From positions 7,443,047 through 7,507,046 of the forward strand of contig NC_047066.1 in the NCBI RefSeq assembly GCF_902459465.1: a DNA stretch of 64,000 nt. The letters run 5' to 3'. Below the pieces are notes generated by a model. The model was not told the DNA's origin and ran no database searches. It was given only the letters and a program-made list of their open reading frames with translations. Numbering within the stretch: position 1 is the first letter of the stretch; each line of letters opens with the position of its first letter. Both the position numbers and the translations under genes were made by a program. This document shows, piece after piece, positions 56,740 through 64,000 of the stretch. The stretch is from Asterias rubens. Its lineage: Eukaryota > Echinodermata > Asteroidea > Forcipulatida > Asteriidae.

Positions 56740-57096
56740 AGCTCGGTGGACCCGCTGTCACAAAAAAAAGAACTCTTTCAGCGGTCGGCTCTGTAGCGGG
56801 CCGCGGGCCGGCAGCGGTGTGTGTGTGACAGCGCCCTCTGCTGACAACATTTTCGACTGAATATGCGGCCAATAGCCGTAAAATGGAGCACGTAGCTGAT
56901 AAAACCTTGTTCCCACAACAGTGAGTCATTTCGTTGAATTTACCACGGAAGGATAATAAAGGGGGTCGACGCAGTTCGTATTCTTTGGAAACAAGTATGA
57001 TTAAAGATTTGAGTCCGTATCAAATAGTCGGCTAATGTTAAAATCTTGGTTCATGTGCTCTCTTTTTACGATCGTGAGGATTTTTACTTCTCCAAA
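56740..57096 (+). promoter_or_regulatory. DRG1 5' flank, CpG-rich promoter candidate
   Basis: GC-rich stretch (gcgggccgcgggccggcagcg near 56797) about 300 bases before the DRG1 start codon, in otherwise AT-rich sequence. No TATA box was recognised, in line with a broadly expressed gene. The exact start site is unknown. Confidence 0.4.
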
Positions 57097-60000
57097 ATGG
57101 GGATTCTAGAGAAAATATCGGAGATCGAGTCCGAGGTTTGTATTATTTATAAGTAATGTTATATTTAGTGTAATTTTTATTTCTTATTTACTTCGGTTAT
57201 TTTGGGTAAATCGGGTAGAAATCGTGCGATCAACTCTTGCTGCTGTCACTTTCGTCAGACGGTGCCACATGTTTTTTGTTGCCGGCAAATGATTGCCCGC
57301 ATATGGTGCGGTACTGCAATGTGGGAGTGGGACGGTCTAATTTTGTGTAATTTTGTTATGTTTGGCAAGTTTGTTCTAGTTTTATAATTAATTGAATTCA
57401 AAACCATAACAAACATGAGTCCATTGACTGTATGACAGCATACGTTTACGTTTACGTTTATGTCTACGTTGATGATACTCGGCAGAATCCTTAGTTAAGA
57501 CTTTTAACTTTAAGTCAGGACGTAAGGCCAAGGGTGCTTGATAGGAAAAGTCCAGATACCAAATCCGGCAGCTTAGATTAGACTTGGCTAGAGGTAGAGT
57601 GCTTTTTCACCGAGTTACATGTTGCTGAACAAAAAATAAAAAATGTCAAACTATATGATTATGAAACAATCATCATCATATCACGTCATAGGGGGCCTAA
57701 CCAAAAATAAATCTTCGTAAATAATTGAATTATTAAAGTAGGCCTAGGCCTAATTAAAATTTGCTGACAAAAAATCAAAAACATATGTGTCACCAGTCAC
57801 AGTCTCATTGAATTGAGTATTGTTCCTAGTAAGGAGCCGATCAATCATTATATCAAGATCAAGATCAAGACAGTCACATGAGATACATTTACAATTTTAG
57901 TTTTGGTCAAACTGTTAAAAATGGATGACCACAATTACTGAATGTTACCTGTTGTACATTCATGGATTATTGCAATTCGATTTGATGGCAAGAATCAAAA
58001 TTGATTTGAATTGAACATAAATAACAAATATCAAATCTTTTATTTTAATTGTTTATTAAATGGTACAGGAGAGTCAGAAAAGACAAGAAGAGATATATTA
58101 TAATTATAACTTTTATTAAAATTTAAATCACAAAACAATGTTTGAATGGTCCATTTCCATTCAATCAATCCCCAAAAAGTTTAATTTTAAAACCAAATTC
58201 AGTTAGAAAAAAGTGTTGGTTAGATTCAACTGGATGTAGCAAAATTACATGCCAGTAAAGCAGTTGTTATACCAAATGCAAGCTGCGATAAACAAAGCAA
58301 GGATCCAACCTAATCAAAACTATGCACTTTTGTCTTGATTCTCCTCATCACAGATGGCCCGAACACAAAAGAATAAGGCCACAAGTGCTCATCTTGGTCT
58401 TCTTAAAGCCCGCTTGGCCAAATTAAGAAGAGAGCTTATCACACCAAAGGGAGGCGGCGGTCCGGCAGGAGAAGGTTTTGATGTAGCCAAAACAGGAGAT
58501 GCTAGAATAGGGTTTGTCGGTAAGGAAAAACAACTCTACTTCAGATCGGTTCAAACTGCCTTCGAATGTGAAAGGAATTTTGTTTAGTTTTTTTTTAAAT
58601 TGTGGCGCAATTGTGTCATGACTGAGCATCAGACTCAAGTTCTGATGGCTGAATTATTGGAGTGTGGGTTCAATTTCTAGTCGAAGTCGATTTCTAGTCA
58701 CTGTAGCAGCTGCCACAAACAGCTTGTACCAAAATGCCCGTAGCGACTGCAATTGCATACAAATGTGAAGAATAAAACAGAATGTTTCACCTGGTTTATT
58801 ATTTACAAGGTTATTTTTACATTGATTCAAACAATAGTAGCCATGTAAGGGCATACAGTGGTGATTGTACAAACCTGCAGGCTAGGAATTTCATTATTGA
58901 GAGGGCAAGGACATTTTCATTTTGGAAAGGGCACTTCAATTGAAAAATCTTAAAATCTATGGGAAACTTTTGAAGGGAACCAAGGCCAAGACCAGTGGCA
59001 ACATTTGCCCATGGTCAACTGAGGCTCACGGCCAATACTAGGGGCATTAGAGGCCGGGGCATTAGAGGCTGGGGCATTAGAGGCCGGGGCATTAGAGGCC
59101 GTGGCCTAGGTGTAAGTCCAGGGCCCAATTTCATAGAACTGCTTAGCACAAGTAGCTAAGCATAACAAAATTATGCTTACCACGATAGGGTTACCTGCCA
59201 AACTTCCATACGTCACATGTACAATTTATGATTGGTATCCTGCTCATTTCTGCTAAGCAGACATTTGATAACCATACTCTGGAATTCTGAGCATCAAATT
59301 ATAAATGAAAATGTTATTGATCATCCTAACAGGTTTTCCGTCTGTTGGTAAATCAACACTTCTGAGCAATCTTGCTGGTGTTTACTCTGAAGTAGCCGCC
59401 TATGAATTCACAACCCTTACCACTGTGCCTGGAGTCATCAGATACAAGGGCGCCAAAATACAGGTATAAGATGCTCCAGTGTGTTAAACACAGTAAAGTA
59501 TGAACCCCACTAAATTTTCAATTCATCCTCTTTTTTTTCCAGGGAAAAATTAACACATGCATGCATTATGCATTAAAACTTAGTGATATCTCAGTTAATA
59601 CCTAAGCGAAGCATTGGTGGACGTTTCCCTGGAAATGGCTATTTTCTGGGAGTTAGCCAAAGTTTGAAGTTCACGAGTAAAAAAGTCAACAAAAATTTTC
59701 CTGCCAATTACCCTTGTGAAATTAAACCTAGTTTGAGAGGGGCTTTAGTCTTTAATTCCTTGGACCTAAACACAGTGTTGTTGCTTTTTCACATACAAGT
59801 TGGTCGAGTTTTTGTGATAAAAAGTTACTTGCACAGAAGTCCAAATTGCAACTCATTGAGTTTTGTTGTTATTTTTTTTAACAATATTTCCCAAACAAGA
59901 AACAAAGCTAAGTTCCAGTAAGGGGATATAAACACAAGCTGTCGGGCCGACAGCCAATCTCACTCATAGAAATATTTGTCAAACACCAACGATTATGAGT

Positions 60001-63000
60001 TCACAAACCAATACTTTGTGACTCAGTAGCTAGAAAACAATACTTATTCTAATTGTTTTGGTCAATCTGAAGAACCAAGCTTGATAGACACAAAAACCAA
60101 ACCCTCCTAAAACAAACTCACATTGTGAAATTTACATTCTTTCCAAACAGCTTCTCGATCTTCCTGGTATCATTGAGGGCGCTAAAGATGGAAAGGGTAG
60201 AGGTCGTCAGGTCATCGCCGGTAAGAGTCCACTTTTTATTTTTCTCTCAACACCGTGTTAAATTTCACTAACAGTAGGAGTCGATTGGTGTTCATTTTGG
60301 AAAGAACAACAACCATCATGATATTTTAATAAAAACTGTCCTCCACCAACTCGTTTACATAAAGAAAAGAACAAAATTTTGTCATGGGGAATTGTTTTGC
60401 TCATGGGAACATGTACAGCCACCAGGGGTTCGACCCCGAGACCATCAGGGTTGGATTTCACAAAGAGTTAAGACTAGTCTTATCTCGATTTAGGACGAGT
60501 TAATACCTGCCAACTTGGGACTAGCCTTAAGTTTTGAATATCTCCTTGGACTAGTCCTAACTCTTTGTAAAATCGACCCTTAGACTGCTAGACCATGTGT
60601 ATTAAACTTTGTCCTGTTTGAATTGTTACAGTTGCAAGGACCTGTAGCATCATCTTCATGGTACTTGATGTCCTCAAACCCCTAAAGCATAAGAAACTAC
60701 TGGAGCATGAACTGGAAGGATTTGGCATCAGGTAAGGTCAATTGAAGTTGTCTTAAAGGATTTAGGTACTTTTCTTCTAACAAAAAACACAATGTCCACA
60801 GATTTACATTAAACTTACACAGTTTGAAGATAATGATGGTAGAAAGCTTCCCTTAACAAATTACTTGCTGAGGTGCTGTAGTTATCACGATGAGATAGGT
60901 GAACCCTTTTATCACTAAAGAGTCTTGAACAGTTTCCTTGAATATATTTCGTGCCAACTTCATGACCATCATTTCCTCACAAACAGGTTGAACAAGACAC
61001 CGCCCAACATTGGCTACCGCAAGAAGGAGAAAGGAGGCATTAACCTGACCACAACCTGCCCACAGTCTACCCTCGACACAGACCTGGTCAGGACGATCCT
61101 CGCTGAGTACAAGATCCACAACGCCGATGTGGTGTTAAGAGCCGACTCGTCCACGGATGATCTTATCGACGTCGTGGAAGGAAACCGCGTCTACGTCCCT
61201 TGTATCTACGTGCTGAATAAGATTGATCAGATCTCTATAGAGGTGAGGTGGAAGGATGATTTGTAAATCATCATAATCAGACATGATATTCTTCCTACTG
61301 ATTTCCAATTATTTTTTTTTGCTCCTGGAAAATGAAAAAATGTGATTAAATTGCCTAAAAAGTCTATTAAAAGGTACACCATGTGTACATGTAGGTCAGC
61401 CCTTGTACTCCATTAAATGTTCCTACTCTTTCCAAGGGCAAAATCTCATGCCTGCATAATGTCAAGGAAAACTTAATCAAAGTATTAGAGACACATAGAT
61501 TCACCAGAATAACCACAAAGTTAAAAAGTTCATTAAAAATTATTTGTTTATACTATGATGAAAGTATCTTAGAATCAAATAAGAGATTGACCGAAAGTAC
61601 ATAAACAAGTTATCTGGGATCTCGGAGTGTAAACATCCACAATGTTTGAGAACTTGTAGTTGAAGTTGCCTCATTTCCCTATTCAGGAACTTGACATCAT
61701 CTACAAGATCCCTCACTGCGTCCCCATCTCGGCTCATCACAAGTGGAACTTCGACGACCTATTGGAGAAGATGTGGGATTATCTTAAGCTGGTCAGAATG
61801 TACGTATATGATTAAGATTATCCTTAGAGAATCTTCCCAGGATCAACTCTTTGAGTTTCTAATCTGCTATGCTGTGATTACAAGTTTAGGGTTCAATTTC
61901 CAGAAAGATTTGTGTCAAGATATAGACGATGTGACCTATGTTTACATTCAAACCGCCCTCTGTTGACAAAACACTGTATACGTCATGTTTCGCCGGGCAA
62001 AGTACGCGTAGTCATGGTAAGATTGCCTACACTTTCTAGCTGGCTGCCAAAACACAAAGGTTTTGCCCGGGGGTATATGTGGCGAATCATGTTATGGTTT
62101 TTTCGAGTGACGTCAGAGGTCACATCGTCTATAGGAGCACACATGTAGTCATCGGAGAGTGGGTTCAAATCTTGGTCATGACACTAACAGCTATAACTGT
62201 TTGGATGCGAATCTTCTACTCTTGTATGCAACACCAAATCAAATGTGTACGAGTCGCAATTGGATCACGGCTGGCCAAACAAGCGCTACCATTTCATTGA
62301 ATAGATTCATTAGGAACATCCTTCAAAACTTCAGTAACGATGTTTTTACTAATTCCTATATATGGATGTAAAATGGAGAATGAACTCGCACATTTTTCAG
62401 TGACGTTTCACCACTACACTTGTGGCTTTATCACATGAAAAATTTGCAAGTAAAACCGATCCACTGGCTTAAGCCCGGTTCATACTTCCTGCTAATGAAA
62501 AGCGAATTTTTGTGACGCAACAATCGGTACACGCTCCCTTTCCAGTTGTGACGAAAGAAAATTCGCTTCGCACGAAGCATTTCGCAGGAAGTATGAACCG
62601 GGCTTTACTCATTCGGGGATACATCTAAGAGCTTTGTAAAATCCAAGCCCTGCAGTCCAACTTCTTCACCATGATGCTAATATTTACTGAATTATCACAC
62701 TGTTGTGTTAACAAAAATGATATGCAGAACTTCTTCAAAATTTTGTATGTATTGTTCTTTTATCTTTTTTTTTTAAATGTATACCTATTCCTTGTTACCT
62801 CTACAGATACACAAAACCCAAGGGTCAGCTACCAGACTATGAGGCACCAGTCATCCTAAAGACGGACCACTGCATCATCGAAGACTTCTGCAACAACCTG
62901 CACAAGAGCATCATGGGCAATTTCAAATAGTAAGTTGGCTTGGATTGAACGTCAGATTTGTTGCCCTTCCGACCTCTTCATAGGAAGGTTATGTCCAGTA

Positions 63001-63758
63001 CACAAGTATTTTTTTTTACACCGCAGTGAGGGGTTTGGTATTGTAAACTGTAAATTCCTGGCTTGAGTAGGAGACTACGTTGCAACACTTTTTGAATTAA
63101 TCCTCCAAGAGGGAACATGTGCACAACGGCGTTATTAATGTTAGGAAAATGTAAATTTGTAATGGAACTTAGCAACGGCAATTGCCGTGGGTTACGCAAC
63201 TTATTTTGAGACCTGAGTAGGAGAGTTTTAATAATATTAGAACACGTTTTTTAAAGTTTTTTTAAAAGGAACATTACAGAATTGGTTTTTGCTAACAAAA
63301 CAGTTGCTGGCAGTGTAAGCACTTTATGTAATCCACCATATACATAAACGGATAAACCTGTAGAAGTTTGAGATCGATCGGCCATCTGGGTCACGAGAGA
63401 AAAGTGCTAAACCGATTACAAATTTTTCATTGCATCGATGCCAAAATTAAAATGAATAAAACGCTCACTGAGCGATAAACTCCAAAAGCGAAGTTAGATT
63501 ATTTATTTCTCATCAAATATGACATTTCAGACAGAAATATTCCAAGGGATGTGTAAGTTTTATGTAAATCTGTGATCGTCACGATTTTTGTTTTTTTGAT
63601 ACCAAATCTGTAGCGTTCCTTTAAGACTCTTTCCCTATTGTTTTTGTTTCTTTTTCAGTGCCTTAGTATGGGGCTCTTCGGTGAAGCACAACCCGCAGAA
63701 GGTTGGCAAAGAGCACTTGCTTTGTGACGAAGATGTTATACAAATCGTTAAGAAGTGA
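57097..63758 (+). CDS. DRG1: Developmentally regulated GTP-binding protein 1 (DRG1)
   Basis: Conserved OBG-class GTPase that associates with ribosomes and, with its partner DFRP1/ZC3H15, supports translation. Nine coding exons: 57097-57135, 58354-58519, 59333-59463, 60151-60220, 60632-60731, 60987-61242, 61687-61799, 62807-62929, 63659-63758. All borders are GT/AG and phases join to 365 residues (human 367). Visible: N-terminal basic helix-turn-helix segment ([10 protein letters not shown]...), Walker A FPSVGKST (residues 70-77), switch II DLPG (115-118), G4 NKID (246-249), G5 SAHH (from 269) and a C-terminal TGS domain ([11 protein letters not shown], then [16 protein letters not shown]), ending QIVKK and TGA as in human. 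The first exon encodes only 13 residues. DRG2 is excluded by the sequence around ARTQKNKAT and the ending. Confidence 0.97.
57136..58353 (+). other. First DRG1 intron
   Basis: AT-rich; contains a short tacgtt hexamer run (57440-57475) and atcaag repeats near 57855. No gene or mobile element identified. Confidence 0.6.
59038..59105 (+). repeat. 15-bp minisatellite in DRG1 intron
   Basis: Four to five copies of ggggcattagaggcc with single-base variants. Confidence 0.92.
59121..59300. repeat. Family F element in DRG1 intron
   Basis: agggcccaatttcatagaac, then agctaagcataacaaaatta, with a degraded distal end; it is adjacent to the minisatellite. Confidence 0.7.
60448..60580. repeat. MITE-like palindrome, family A, in DRG1 intron
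   Basis: Ends gggttggatttcacaaagag / ctctttgtaaaatcgaccc. Confidence 0.8.
61921..62133. mobile_element. Tc1/mariner-like MITE with TA duplication
   Basis: Inverted ends tagacgatgtgacct / aggtcacatcgtcta bordered by TA on each side, 213 bases, non-coding interior. The superfamily call rests only on the TA duplication. Confidence 0.75.
62471..62605. repeat. MITE with aagcccggttcatacttcct ends, in DRG1 intron
   Basis: 135-base palindrome, same family as the shared arm element (30909, 49841), with interior aaaattcgcttcgcacgaag. Confidence 0.92.
63262..63624. repeat. MITE-like element, family B, in DRG1 intron
   Basis: Reverse-oriented relative of 18952-19326; ends ttaaaaggaacattacagaat / ctgtagcgttcctttaa. 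It stops 34 bases before the last DRG1 exon. Confidence 0.8.
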
Positions 63759-63876
63759 GTACAAAACTAACATAAGAATATTACTTGAATTGTAATTAAT
63801 AGCGCATACATGTTTCTACCATAAGGTACTCGAGGCGCTTGAACAATCAGAAACATTTTAAGACAAGTTTAGATAA

Positions 63877-63882
63877 AATAAA
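63877..63882 (+). terminator. Candidate polyadenylation signal of DRG1
   Basis: First AATAAA after the stop, about 120 bases downstream. Confidence 0.5.
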
Positions 63883-64000
63883 AATTGCTGCGGCACATTC
63901 AGCAGCCGCTGCCAGAAACACTAGGGGCAAAGTGACAAGTGTACTGGTTCTTTTACGTTCATTAAACAACAGACATGACCTACAGCTTTACGTCCAATTG

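Overview
This is a eukaryotic, intron-rich, AT-rich genomic window from an animal. Four recognisable protein-coding genes match bilaterian families closely. The rest is dense in short palindromic (MITE-like) elements and tRNA-derived SINEs. The gene sequences and repeat style suggest a marine deuterostome, most likely an echinoderm (perhaps a sea star). That assignment is inferred from general familiarity; no search was run.

Layout. (1) 371-4520, plus strand: the last six coding exons of a LIM-kinase gene; its 5' part lies outside the window. (2) 11574-16206, minus strand: a complete five-exon mitochondrial RNA pseudouridine synthase gene (RPUSD4). (3) 17358-22297, plus strand: a complete five-exon MAT2B gene, head to head with RPUSD4 across about 1.15 kb. 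(4) 57097-63758, plus strand: a complete nine-exon DRG1 GTPase gene. The four genes do unrelated jobs (actin signalling, mitochondrial RNA modification, S-adenosylmethionine supply, translation-associated GTPase) and are not an operon.

The 35 kb between MAT2B and DRG1 holds the unusual structure. Two diverged arms of about 11.4-12 kb (about 24.93-36.33 kb and 43.25-55.19 kb) are inverted copies of each other and form an imperfect palindrome of about 30 kb. The centre holds a roughly 5-kb satellite array of a 58-bp unit with higher-order duplications and one 500-N assembly gap. Each arm carries the same series of spliced-looking, apparently non-coding exons, with splice sites kept in both arms and transcription pointing inward. 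Several later exons are variants of one module. Mid-arm blocks are nearly identical while flanking parts have diverged, which suggests gene conversion or constraint.

Repeat families recur throughout. I label them A-I by terminal sequence; the labels are mine. Exon boundaries were set by eye from splice consensus, reading frame and protein-family continuity.
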